Of a DNA stretch of 33,386 nucleotides, positions 22,860-30,514 are shown piece after piece. The stretch lies in contig PMWW01000150.1 of assembly GCA_003165795.1 (NCBI GenBank), forward strand, positions 24,060 through 57,445, given 5' to 3'. Origin of the DNA: Acidobacteriaceae bacterium (GTDB taxonomy: Bacteria; Acidobacteriota; Terriglobia; Terriglobales; Acidobacteriaceae). Made by a program: the position numbers and the translations under genes. The notes beneath the pieces were generated by a model that was given only the letters and a program-made list of their open reading frames with translations, was not told where the DNA came from and did not search any database. The stretch's first letter is position 1; each line of letters begins with the position of its first letter.

Positions 22860-24836
22860 ATGGGCCGCATCCACGTTCTCTCGGAAAATGTCGCCAACAA
22901 GATCGCCGCCGGCGAAGTGGTGGAGCGCCCTGCCTCGGTAGTGAAGGAGTTGCTGGAGAACTCGCTCGACGCGGGGGCGCAGCGTATCCGAGTGAACGTC
23001 GAAGCCGGCGGAAAAAAACTGATCCAAGTGACCGACGACGGCTGCGGCATGGTGCGCGACGACGCCATGCTCGCCTTCGAGCGCCATGCCACCTCGAAGA
23101 TTCGCAACACCGATGACTTGCTGAACATTGCAACTCTGGGCTTTCGCGGAGAGGCGCTGCCCTCGATCGCATCCGTCAGCCGACTGCGGTTGGAGACGCG
23201 CGCCGCCGAAGAGCCCGCCGGAACAGTGATCGAGATCGCCGGCGGAAAGCTGCTCACGGTGGAAGAAGCCGGGCTGCCGCTGGGCACCTGCATCACCATT
23301 CGCGATCTGTTCTTCAACATTCCCGCGCGGCGCAAGTTTCTAAAAGCTGAGTCGACGGAGCTGTCGCACATTGCTTCGCTGGTGACGCACTACGCGCTGG
23401 CCCATCCTGAAATGCATTGGGAGCTGCACTCGGCGACCAATGCCATGCTAGTGGCGCCGCCGGTCGCCGGTCATTCGGAGCGGATCTACCAGGTATTCGG
23501 CAAGGAGACGCTCGACCAGTTAATTCCGCTGAGCGCGCTGCTGCCGTTGGAGCGCGTGGGACTGCCGCAGCCTCCGCCGTGGCGACGGAGCGAACTGGAA
23601 GACCCGCTCGAAGAGCCGGTGAAAGGCGAGATCAAGCTGCACGGCTTTGTCTCGCGGCCGGAGATACAGAAGCTCAATCGCAACTCCATTTTCATCTTCG
23701 TGAATGGCCGGCTGATTCGCGATCGCCTGGTGCAGCACGCTCTGACTGAAGCCTATCGCAACATCATTCCGCCAACCGTATACCCGGTTGTGCTGCTCTT
23801 CTTCGACATGCCGTTCACCGAAGTCGATGTGAACGTACACCCGTCGAAGACCGAGGTTCGCTTTCGTCAGCCGTCGATCTTGCACGACTTCATTCGCGAC
23901 TCGGTGCGCGCGGTGCTGATGAAGTCGCGGCCCGTGCCGGCATTCATGACCGAGATCCACGCCGGCGCAACCGCGTCGCCTTCGCTGACCCCGGGCGCGC
24001 GCGACTTCGGTAGCAGCGAGTTGCAGGTGATGGAAGCGGATGCGGCATTCGCGCTGCGGGCGCGGGAGATCCCACCGTTCACCGCGTCATTGCAATTTGA
24101 AGGCAGCGGATTCGCGGTTGAAGGAAACGCTGCGGTTCCGGTAGCGCGGTTTGGACCGCAGACATTCGGAGGTCCGGGGGCGGCAATGCTTCCCTCGGGC
24201 GGAAACGGTTGCTCGCCGGAGCTGGCCGACGAAGACGCACCCGTCGGACTGGAGTCGCTAGCAAGCCTCAAGCCAGTGGGGCAGATTCGCGAGTCGTTCA
24301 TCCTGGCAATCAATTCGCAGGGGCTGTGGATTATCGATCAGCACGTGGCGCACGAACGCATCCTGTTCGAGAAGATTAGCAAGCAGCGGCTGGCGGAGTC
24401 GCCGGAGAAGCAGCAACTGTTGATGCCGCTGATCGTGGAACTGACGCCGGGACAGATGGCCGTTTTCGCCGAAATTTCCGACGAACTGAATCGCAATGGC
24501 TTCGAGGTGGAACCTTTCGGTTCGCGCACCATCGCGGTGAAGACAACGGCAGCAGGGGTCACGCCGGGTGACGTTGAGCATCTGCTGCACGAAATCCTGG
24601 AGCAGTTCGAGCGCGAGGAGCAGTCGCTGAATCTGGACAGGATCCGCACTAACATTGCCGCCAGCATCGCCTGCCACGCCGCTATTAAAGTCAACATGCC
24701 GCTGGAGCAGAACAAAATGGAGTGGCTGCTGAGCGAGCTGGCCAAAACCGATTGTCCCATGAGCTGTCCGCATGGCCGGCCGGTGGTTCTGCGGTATTCT
24801 GTAAGGGACATTCAGCGGGCGTTCAAACGCATTTAG
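22860..24836 (+). CDS. mutL: DNA mismatch repair protein MutL
   Basis: This is a 658-residue protein. The N-terminal GHKL ATPase (about 1-330) has NKIAAGEVVERPASVVKELLENSLDAG, DDGCGM, RHATSKI and GFRGEALPSIASV, with the catalytic Glu in KELLEN, and HPSKTEVRF near residue 328. A variable linker (about 360-460) precedes the C-terminal dimerisation domain. The endonuclease motif appears as DQHVAHERILFE (about 493), with Val where most have Ala, plus ACHAAIK and the zinc-site motif CPHGRP (about 636). It is therefore probably a nicking-type MutL, unlike the E. coli protein, used with MutS and not MutH. The ATG at 22860 has no ribosome binding site and follows a repeat end. Confidence 0.95.
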   Translation: MGRIHVLSENVANKIAAGEVVERPASVVKELLENSLDAGAQRIRVNVEAGGKKLIQVTDDGCGMVRDDAMLAFERHATSKIRNTDDLLNIATLGFRGEALPSIASVSRLRLETRAAEEPAGTVIEIAGGKLLTVEEAGLPLGTCITIRDLFFNIPARRKFLKAESTELSHIASLVTHYALAHPEMHWELHSATNAMLVAPPVAGHSERIYQVFGKETLDQLIPLSALLPLERVGLPQPPPWRRSELEDPLEEPVKGEIKLHGFVSRPEIQKLNRNSIFIFVNGRLIRDRLVQHALTEAYRNIIPPTVYPVVLLFFDMPFTEVDVNVHPSKTEVRFRQPSILHDFIRDSVRAVLMKSRPVPAFMTEIHAGATASPSLTPGARDFGSSELQVMEADAAFALRAREIPPFTASLQFEGSGFAVEGNAAVPVARFGPQTFGGPGAAMLPSGGNGCSPELADEDAPVGLESLASLKPVGQIRESFILAINSQGLWIIDQHVAHERILFEKISKQRLAESPEKQQLLMPLIVELTPGQMAVFAEISDELNRNGFEVEPFGSRTIAVKTTAAGVTPGDVEHLLHEILEQFEREEQSLNLDRIRTNIAASIACHAAIKVNMPLEQNKMEWLLSELAKTDCPMSCPHGRPVVLRYSVRDIQRAFKRI

Positions 24837-24859
24837 CATTCAGCACTCAGCGTTCAGCC
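24836..24859 (+). repeat. CATTCAGC-type tract, left arm after mutL
   Basis: ATTCAGC, ACTCAGC and GTTCAGC units start at the mutL stop. They match 24941-24964 as an inverted repeat in 19 of 24 positions. Confidence 0.6.
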
Positions 24860-24940
24860 AGGCGAAGGGTCATGGCAAAGCAAGTCGTTTGTGCTGATGA
24901 TAGCCAGTCCATATTTTCGGGCTGACTAAGACACAACAGG

Positions 24941-24964
24941 GGCTGAATGCTGACGGGTGAGTGC
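24941..24964 (+). repeat. CATTCAGC-type tract, right arm before the winged-helix gene
   Basis: Imperfect reverse complement of 24836-24859. It ends 17 bases before the ATG at 24982. Confidence 0.6.
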
Positions 24965-24981
24965 CGATAACTGTCTTTCTT

Positions 24982-25971
24982 ATGTTTGAACAGCAACTGC
25001 AAGAGCTGCGCCGGGAGAAGTGGCGCTTGAGCGGGCGGCCGGTCCGCACGCTGGACGAGGCGCGCGAGTTCATCGACTCGGTAGGCTTCTGTCTGCTCTA
25101 TCCGCAGCGGCCAGCGGTGCTGGTGCCGACGTTTGTCGGTGCCCACGCAGGTAGTGACGAGAAATTGCCCACGGCGCAGATGGCGTTCGCAAATTCTGGA
25201 GCGCGCGAGGCCAAGGAGTTGATGGTCCGCCTGCTGCGCGAGAAGGCGGCCTATGAGGCGAACGTCTTCCCGGACAACAATTTCATTGTGTCGGCGTCGG
25301 CCTTTCCTTATTTTTACGGACTAGTTGGCGATCGCAACCCGCGCCAGGCGCCGAAAGCGGCTGCGCGATCGGGCTACTCTCCGCTGGCGGTCGACACCTT
25401 TCCCATCATCCAGAAAGAAGGGCCGATCTCCAAGTACCGGCTGCGCGAGCTGCTAGGCGGCGACATTTCCGAGGCAGCGCTGGACCGCGCGCTGGACGAA
25501 TTGTGGGCCAAGCTGCGCATTACCCGCGTCGATTACAAGCATGACGAAGGCGTCTTCTGGGATGTGCTGTTTCGTTGGTCGCCGGACGCAGTGAAAGAGG
25601 GCATGCACGTTTCGGTGGCGGAAGCGCTGACCGCGTTAGTTTCGAAATATCTTGACTGTGTGCTGGCGGCGCAGCAGGAAGAAGTGGAGCACTTCTTCTC
25701 CAACCTGATTGGCCGCGCACGGGTGCGGGAAGCCATCAACGCGTTGCAGGCGGCACGCGAATTGAGCTTTGTGCATGTGGGCGGACGCGTGATGTTGCAG
25801 GTGACATCGCTGCAAGCGCAGCAGCCGCTGGTGGTGCGCGAGCCCAAGTCCAGACCAAAGTTCGAAGCGTTTCCGCCGCGACCGGGCATGCCGCTGGTGC
25901 AGCGGCGGCCAGTGAAATCCAGGGTGGCAAGCAGGCCCGATCGCTCCCCGCAGGACACCCGCAAGAAATGA
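24982..25971 (+). CDS. Winged-helix protein, probably AlkZ/YcaQ-related
   Basis: This is a 329-residue protein from the ATG at 24982 (MFEQQLQELRREKW); GTG at 24961 is an alternative inside the repeat arm. EAREFIDSVGFCLLYP, a central SASAFPYFYGLVG and LAVDTFPIIQKEGPISKYRLRELLGGDISEAALDRALDELWAKLRI look like the tandem winged-helix layout of AlkZ/YcaQ-related DNA glycosylases. I am not certain of the family, and I could not confirm the catalytic QxQ motif. The C-terminal 60 residues are Arg/Pro-rich. The stop overlaps the cmk start by ATGA, so the two are coupled. A DNA-repair role next to mutL would fit, but is inferred. Confidence 0.6.
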   Translation: MFEQQLQELRREKWRLSGRPVRTLDEAREFIDSVGFCLLYPQRPAVLVPTFVGAHAGSDEKLPTAQMAFANSGAREAKELMVRLLREKAAYEANVFPDNNFIVSASAFPYFYGLVGDRNPRQAPKAAARSGYSPLAVDTFPIIQKEGPISKYRLRELLGGDISEAALDRALDELWAKLRITRVDYKHDEGVFWDVLFRWSPDAVKEGMHVSVAEALTALVSKYLDCVLAAQQEEVEHFFSNLIGRARVREAINALQAARELSFVHVGGRVMLQVTSLQAQQPLVVREPKSRPKFEAFPPRPGMPLVQRRPVKSRVASRPDRSPQDTRKK

Positions 25972-26648
25972 CCGCGCCGCGCAAGTTGGTCATCGCCATC
26001 GACGGGCCGGCAGGATCGGGCAAGAGCACCATCGCCGCGCGCCTGGCGAAGAAGCTGGGCTATACCAACCTGGAGAGCGGCGCCATGTACCGCGCGCTGG
26101 CGCTGAAGGCGATGGAGCAGCCGGTTTCGCTCGAAGACGCGGAAGCGTTGCGCGAGATGGCGGAAAATTCCGTGATGCAACTCGATCCGAGCGGTGAAGG
26201 CAATCGTGTGCTGTTGGATGGGCGCGATGTCACACAGCGAATTCGCGAGGCTGACGTGACCGCGGCGGCGTCGCGCGTGTCGGCACACCCTCAGGTGCGG
26301 CAGGTGCTGGTGGGACGACAGCGCCAGTTGGGCGCCGATGGCGGCGTGGTAATGGAAGGACGCGATATCGGCACGGCCGTGTTTCCCAACGCCGACGTTA
26401 AAGTTTTTCTCGACGCGGATGCGAGCGTGCGGGCGGAGCGGCGGACCCTGCAAAACGGACCACCCTCAGCCGAGGAAGCAAAGCGGGTCCAGGCCGAGAT
26501 CGCCGCCCGCGATGAACGCGATCGCACGCGAAAAGCGTCGCCGCTGGCGCCGGCGGCTGATGCGGTCATCCTGGATACCACGCGGAAGAGCATTGATGAG
26601 GTCGTGGCGGAAGTGGAGGGGATTGTGAAGCGAGTGGCTGGGGAATAG
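25968..26648 (+). CDS. cmk: Cytidylate kinase
   Basis: This is a 226-residue enzyme that phosphorylates CMP and dCMP with ATP. The N-terminus VIAIDGPAGSGKSTIAARLAKKLG contains the P-loop (about 12-20); LESGAMYRALALK, DGRDVTQRIREADVTAAASRVSAHPQVRQVL, GRDIGTAVFPNADVKVFLDA and DERDRTRKASPL are the other family blocks. The length is normal. The ATG overlaps the stop of the preceding gene by four bases. No terminator was seen directly after it; the plus-strand operon probably ends in the 26.65-26.78 kb gap, where minus-strand convergent transcription also ends. Confidence 0.94.
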   Translation: MTAPRKLVIAIDGPAGSGKSTIAARLAKKLGYTNLESGAMYRALALKAMEQPVSLEDAEALREMAENSVMQLDPSGEGNRVLLDGRDVTQRIREADVTAAASRVSAHPQVRQVLVGRQRQLGADGGVVMEGRDIGTAVFPNADVKVFLDADASVRAERRTLQNGPPSAEEAKRVQAEIAARDERDRTRKASPLAPAADAVILDTTRKSIDEVVAEVEGIVKRVAGE

Positions 26649-26779
26649 TTTCGAGCGTGGTCCTTGGACTCGGATGCGATCTGTTCGCCGCGTCCTCGCT
26701 CGGGATGACAATCGGTAATGAGGCGGAGGTGCGACTTTATGGCTGCCGAAGCAACGGGAGCGGGCCGGTTGGTTAAACG

Positions 26780-26815
26780 AAAAACCCCGCCCAAGCAAAA
26801 GGAGCTTGGACGGGG
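26780..26815 (-). terminator. Intrinsic terminator of the sigma-factor operon
   Basis: CCCCGCCCAAGC (26785-26796) pairs with GCTTGGACGGGG (26804-26815), with one mismatch. On the minus strand GTTTTTCGTTT follows. It lies about 125 bases past the DUF4097 stop. Confidence 0.75.
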
Positions 26816-26883
26816 CACGATCAAGATTTTCGCTCTTGCCGGAATTTATACCAGTCGGCGAAAAATTCTCGTTTCCACAATCT

Positions 26884-26934
26884 CTATCCACTAGTCACTA
26901 TCCACTAGTCACTATCCACTAGTCACTATCCACT
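26884..26934. repeat. Tandem repeat, 14-bp unit, 3.6 copies
   Basis: Three exact copies of CTATCCACTAGTCA and a partial CTATCCACT lie between the DUF4097 stop and the operon terminator. The CACTAGTCACTA core is nearly self-complementary in part. Confidence 0.9.
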
Positions 26935-26938
26935 GCCT

Positions 26939-28399
26939 TCATCCCTTGCCGATCTTGATGTCGCCGGTGTCGGTGTTGATTTGCAGTTTGCTGATACCGT
27001 TGCCTACGGTGCCGGTGGCGTGGGAAGTGCCGTTGCTCTCATCGACCTTCACGGCGCCGAAATCCGAAGTAATGTCGCCCTTACGGGTGCCGGCCGTGAT
27101 CTGGAAACCAGGATTCGAGGGCAGCGTCAGCGTGATGTCGCCGTGGGTGGTAGTTACATCCACCCTATCCGACGGCGGCTTGCTGGCGAGCGTCAAGGCC
27201 ACGTCGCCGTGTTGGGTGCTCACCGTCATTTTGCCAGGCTTGCCGGCGGTGGTGACTTCCACGTTGCCATTGTTGGATTCCACCTGCAGATCGCCGGAGA
27301 TGTCTTCCAGGTGTATATTCTTGGAGTTGGTGACCACGCGGCTAGGCCCGCTTAAATCGCTGCCCCGCACTTCGTCGCTGGCAATCTCGATGTCGCCGGG
27401 CACGGAAGCGATCTCCATGTCGGAGCGTGAGGTTTTAAAGGTTACGGTCTTGGCGATCTTGCTGAGACGGATGTCGTCGTAGAAGTCGCCGTTCAGATGC
27501 ACCGCGCCGGCAACTTCATCGATGGTGACGTTGTCGAGGCGGCCATCTACATCCAGATCGCCGGCAATCTTGGAGGCGCGCAGCGAACCTTTTTCCAGGC
27601 CCACCTTAGCCGCACCGGCGATGTCGTTGAGTTCGACGTCGCCATGTTGCAGAGCGATCTTGACGTCGGCCTTGCGCTCGGTCACGGTCACGTCGCCACG
27701 CTTGCCGGCCACGTCGAGCGCGGCATCGGCAGGCACATAGATATCCAAGTCCGCCTGCACGCCATGTTCACCGGCGCCATCGGTGTTGGCGTTCACTAAT
27801 ACGGAGTTACCGGTTACCGTGATTTGCGGCTTGGTCTGGCCGTTATATTGGTCGGCATCTTTCTGGTTTTGCGCATACAGCTTCTTGTGGACCACGACGC
27901 GCAACGTGTTGTCGTCGGACGGGGAAATGTTCAGCGTCCCACGGTCGCACACTACGCGCAGGTTGCCATGGGCGGGAAACGACTGCTGCAGGGTGTCTTC
28001 GAAGGTGAATGCGGTTCCGAAGATGCCGCCCAGATCGTCGTCCATCTGGATCTGGTTACGCACCCCGCTCCAATCGACATCGGAACTGTAATGAGCAGAG
28101 ACCCCCAGCCCAACCAGCAGCACCAGCAAGACGATGCCGCCGGCGCCGAGATGACGGGTGCGATATCCCATGCGCTGCGCCGAGGCGTGTTCAATCAGCG
28201 CGATCACGCCCCACAGGATCAGCAGCACCGGCCACCAATGTCCGAACCAGTGCCAGATGGGAAAGCGAAAGCCGAAGTTCCGCAGAAAGAACAGCAGGCC
28301 GATCACGATCAGAATCAGTGGCCCGGCGATCGAGCGGTGTTGACGACATACCGGCGGCGGCGCAACCGGAGGAGGAGGATACAGATTTGGGCTAGCCAT
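26939..28399 (-). CDS. DUF4097 beta-repeat protein with N-terminal membrane helices
   Basis: This is a 486-residue protein. After a Pro-rich start, two helices of the LiaI/LiaF-like type (about 24-68, with GPLILIVIGLLFFLRNFGFRFP) and a third (about 84-102) anchor it. From about residue 130 on it is a DUF4097-type beta solenoid with repeats ending in GDI, GDV or GNV (for example KRGDVTV, QHGDVEL, SNNGNVEV, THGDITL, RKGDITS, DTGDIKI). Such proteins are often near sigma/anti-sigma genes and are thought to sense or line the cell envelope. The start overlaps the preceding gene by eight bases and has GGAGGT upstream. It is the last gene of the operon. The function is inferred only from context. Confidence 0.88.
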   Translation of the reverse strand: MASPNLYPPPPVAPPPVCRQHRSIAGPLILIVIGLLFFLRNFGFRFPIWHWFGHWWPVLLILWGVIALIEHASAQRMGYRTRHLGAGGIVLLVLLVGLGVSAHYSSDVDWSGVRNQIQMDDDLGGIFGTAFTFEDTLQQSFPAHGNLRVVCDRGTLNISPSDDNTLRVVVHKKLYAQNQKDADQYNGQTKPQITVTGNSVLVNANTDGAGEHGVQADLDIYVPADAALDVAGKRGDVTVTERKADVKIALQHGDVELNDIAGAAKVGLEKGSLRASKIAGDLDVDGRLDNVTIDEVAGAVHLNGDFYDDIRLSKIAKTVTFKTSRSDMEIASVPGDIEIASDEVRGSDLSGPSRVVTNSKNIHLEDISGDLQVESNNGNVEVTTAGKPGKMTVSTQHGDVALTLASKPPSDRVDVTTTHGDITLTLPSNPGFQITAGTRKGDITSDFGAVKVDESNGTSHATGTVGNGISKLQINTDTGDIKIGKG

Positions 28400-28817
28400 T
28401 GTGCACCTCCCGGTCGTCGGGACCTTGCACCGAGGAACCGGGCGCGATGAAGCCGGCCGGAGGAGCCGCAGGCGGCGTCACCACCGGGCCTTGCGGCTGA
28501 ACCGGATATCCCGGATAACCCGGGTAGTTGGGATAACCTGGGTATCCCGGAGGAATAGGCTGCGCCGCATTCGGTGGCAGGGTCGCGTTGTATTCGCGCG
28601 GGATGTGTCCGTTGGTGGAGGCGCTGTGCTCCAGCAGCTTAAGCAGGCCGATCACGATCAACAGCGCCGGCCAGGTAAATCCGAAGTCCATCCAGTGGGC
28701 GCGGCCCATCTGATCCAGCAGAAACAGTACGCCGATGGTGATGAGGACAGCGGGCCCCATGAAGCCATGAGCACGGCAGCGGGCGCAGGAGCAACTCTTA
28801 TTGTAACGATATCTCAT
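28392..28817 (-). CDS. Small LiaI-like membrane protein with Pro/Gly/Tyr repeats
   Basis: This is a 141-residue protein. Near the N-terminus several Cys residues occur in CSCARCRAHGF, which may bind a metal. Two hydrophobic segments follow (about 20-35 and 48-62; GPAVLITIGVLFLLDQMG, TWPALLIVIGLLKLLEHS), a layout also found in its two neighbours. The C-terminal third is PGYPGYPNYPGYPGYP-like, flexible and proline-rich. ATG at 28817 follows GGAGG. Its end overlaps the DUF4097 gene by eight bases. It is probably one piece of an envelope complex with the genes around it. Confidence 0.78.
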   Translation of the reverse strand: MRYRYNKSCSCARCRAHGFMGPAVLITIGVLFLLDQMGRAHWMDFGFTWPALLIVIGLLKLLEHSASTNGHIPREYNATLPPNAAQPIPPGYPGYPNYPGYPGYPVQPQGPVVTPPAAPPAGFIAPGSSVQGPDDREVHNG

Positions 28818-28826
28818 GATGTCCTC

Positions 28827-29573
28827 CTACCAGCCTCTCCGCTGACGCTGCATCAGGACGCGAACCCCGATGGCGATCAGGATGAGCGGCCAGAAACGCC
28901 AGATCCAATCAAAGTGCAATGCGCCCAGTTCATCGAGCAGGAACAGCACGCCCAGACCGATCAGGATGAATGCCCCTATCGGAACTTGGGAACGTGGAGG
29001 CTCCTCGACCGGGACGTCCTGGGCGGTTCCTGGAATCGTCCCCGGATTGGCAGCGGTTGGTGCGGCATTGGTAACTACTCCGGGAGCGGGTCTGGCAGTT
29101 CCATGTCCCGAAGCGAACAGGTGGTTGAAGCCGAAGGGATCGGGCGCCGGCAGCCCCATTTCACGCGCCCGCGCCGTCTTGTAAGCCTCGATGGGCATGT
29201 AGATGGCGAATGCCGCGATCGCCAGGCCAAACAGGCCACTGCCGTGATCGGGATTGGCTAGCCAGATCAGGGTGGCGAAAATCAGCACGTGAATGAAGCC
29301 CTTGGCGAACTCACCGTTGTACATGGCTCCTACCCCGGGGATGAATCCCAGGATAGCGGCCACCTTTGGACTTGGCATTCCGGTTTGGGGTATGGCACCC
29401 GGAGGCACGGCGGTCGAGCCGGGCGGCGGCATGGTGCCGCTCAAATGCGAGGCCAAACATTCCTCGCAGTAAATAACGCCACGGACGTCTCGCACGCAGG
29501 TGCTGCACAGTGGTTTCCCACAGGTGCGGCAGAATGCGGTGGCGGGAACGTCGACATGATTGGCGCAGTTCAT
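28827..29573 (-). CDS. B-box zinc-finger membrane protein with LiaI-like helices
   Basis: This is a 248-residue protein. The N-terminal 45 residues form a B-box-type zinc finger with C3, H6, C15, C18, C23, C26, C36, C39 and H43. A Pro-rich linker precedes helices at about 68-135 (VAAILGFIPGVGAMYNGEFAKGFIHVLIFATLIWLA), a second linker with Ala/Pro/Gly, and a C-terminal membrane pair (about 203-240, FILIGLGVLFLLDELGALHF) like those in the next two genes. Its ATG overlaps the anti-sigma stop by ATGA. B-box fingers are usually protein-binding; here it may connect the anti-sigma factor to the envelope proteins. This is inference. Confidence 0.85.
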   Translation of the reverse strand: MNCANHVDVPATAFCRTCGKPLCSTCVRDVRGVIYCEECLASHLSGTMPPPGSTAVPPGAIPQTGMPSPKVAAILGFIPGVGAMYNGEFAKGFIHVLIFATLIWLANPDHGSGLFGLAIAAFAIYMPIEAYKTARAREMGLPAPDPFGFNHLFASGHGTARPAPGVVTNAAPTAANPGTIPGTAQDVPVEEPPRSQVPIGAFILIGLGVLFLLDELGALHFDWIWRFWPLILIAIGVRVLMQRQRRGW

Positions 29574-30514
29574 GCGGTTCTCCTGTTCAGCCGGGCCTGA
29601 TTGGTTGCCTGCTCAACCTCGTGGGCTAAAGCCCGCTCGGAAGGGTAGGAATAGGGAGCTGGTACGGCACACCTAAAGGCGTACCCCTTCAAATCATTGT
29701 GAAGAACACTTGCAGCGTGAAGAACACCTGCGGCATTCCGAGCGGCCGGGAAGGTGGCCAGCATGGGCGGACCATCGTCGCGGCTAGAGTTCTGGTTGCT
29801 GCGATTCTGCGGTTGCCGATTATCGCTCTTCTTCGGATCGGGATTCTTCGGATTCGTGGGCGCGGGGGCCTCCTGCTGCTGGTTGTTGTCCTTGCTCTCG
29901 GAAGCACCCACCCGGCGCAGATCGCGCACGCGCGACTCAATCTCGTACACCAGACGGATGTTCTCGTAATAACGCACGACGCGCGCCTGGGTGGCGTAGT
30001 AAGTCTTGGTTATTCCCTTGGAGCTGAGATCCAGGTTACGCAGATCGCTCATGTGAAAGCCGGCGATGCCCAACAACAGGGTGATGGAAAAGAACGCCAT
30101 ACCGAACGACATGGCGAAGCGCGGCGTCACCACCGGTCCGAAGACCGGAGTCAGCCGGGCCTTCAACTTGTCGAACCATCCCTCGCCGCGCGGAGCCGGT
30201 ACAAGGTGCTCCGAGGGCAGCGCTCCGATGGTCTGGGCCAGGATGTTGTGCACCAGGTTGCGCGGCGGCTCGGCTTCGTCTAGCCCCTTCAGCCAGTGCA
30301 TGCCGGCGCCGGCTTCTTCCACCATGGTGCGGCAGGCCGGGCAAGCCTGCTGATGGGCCTCGAAGGCCGCCAGCATGGAGCCTTGCAGCGTACCGTCGAG
30401 GGCTTCGGCCAAAACGGCCTCGACCTCGACGCACTGCACCACCCCAGCTCGCGCAGATGCGGCGCGAGCTGGGGATCCCGGCTGCATTGCGGATTGGTTC
30501 TCGCCTGCCATCAT
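29570..30514 (-). CDS. Anti-sigma factor, zinc-finger (zf-HC2) membrane type
   Basis: This is a 314-residue protein. The cytoplasmic zf-HC2 zinc finger has C28, H54, C58 and C61 (H-x3-C-x2-C). One membrane helix follows (about 132-154), then a long outer region with a Gln/Asn/Pro/Lys-rich linker (about 215-255). The last 40 residues translate repeat DNA: GGGCTAAAGCCC (29623-29634) and a hairpin at 29661-29685 are typical intergenic repeats, so the true ancestral C-terminus is probably shorter. It should hold the ECF sigma factor inactive until an envelope signal. Its start overlaps the sigma stop (ATGA), and its stop overlaps the next start. Confidence 0.87.
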   Translation of the reverse strand: MMAGENQSAMQPGSPARAASARAGVVQCVEVEAVLAEALDGTLQGSMLAAFEAHQQACPACRTMVEEAGAGMHWLKGLDEAEPPRNLVHNILAQTIGALPSEHLVPAPRGEGWFDKLKARLTPVFGPVVTPRFAMSFGMAFFSITLLLGIAGFHMSDLRNLDLSSKGITKTYYATQARVVRYYENIRLVYEIESRVRDLRRVGASESKDNNQQQEAPAPTNPKNPDPKKSDNRQPQNRSNQNSSRDDGPPMLATFPAARNAAGVLHAASVLHNDLKGYAFRCAVPAPYSYPSERALAHEVEQATNQARLNRRTA

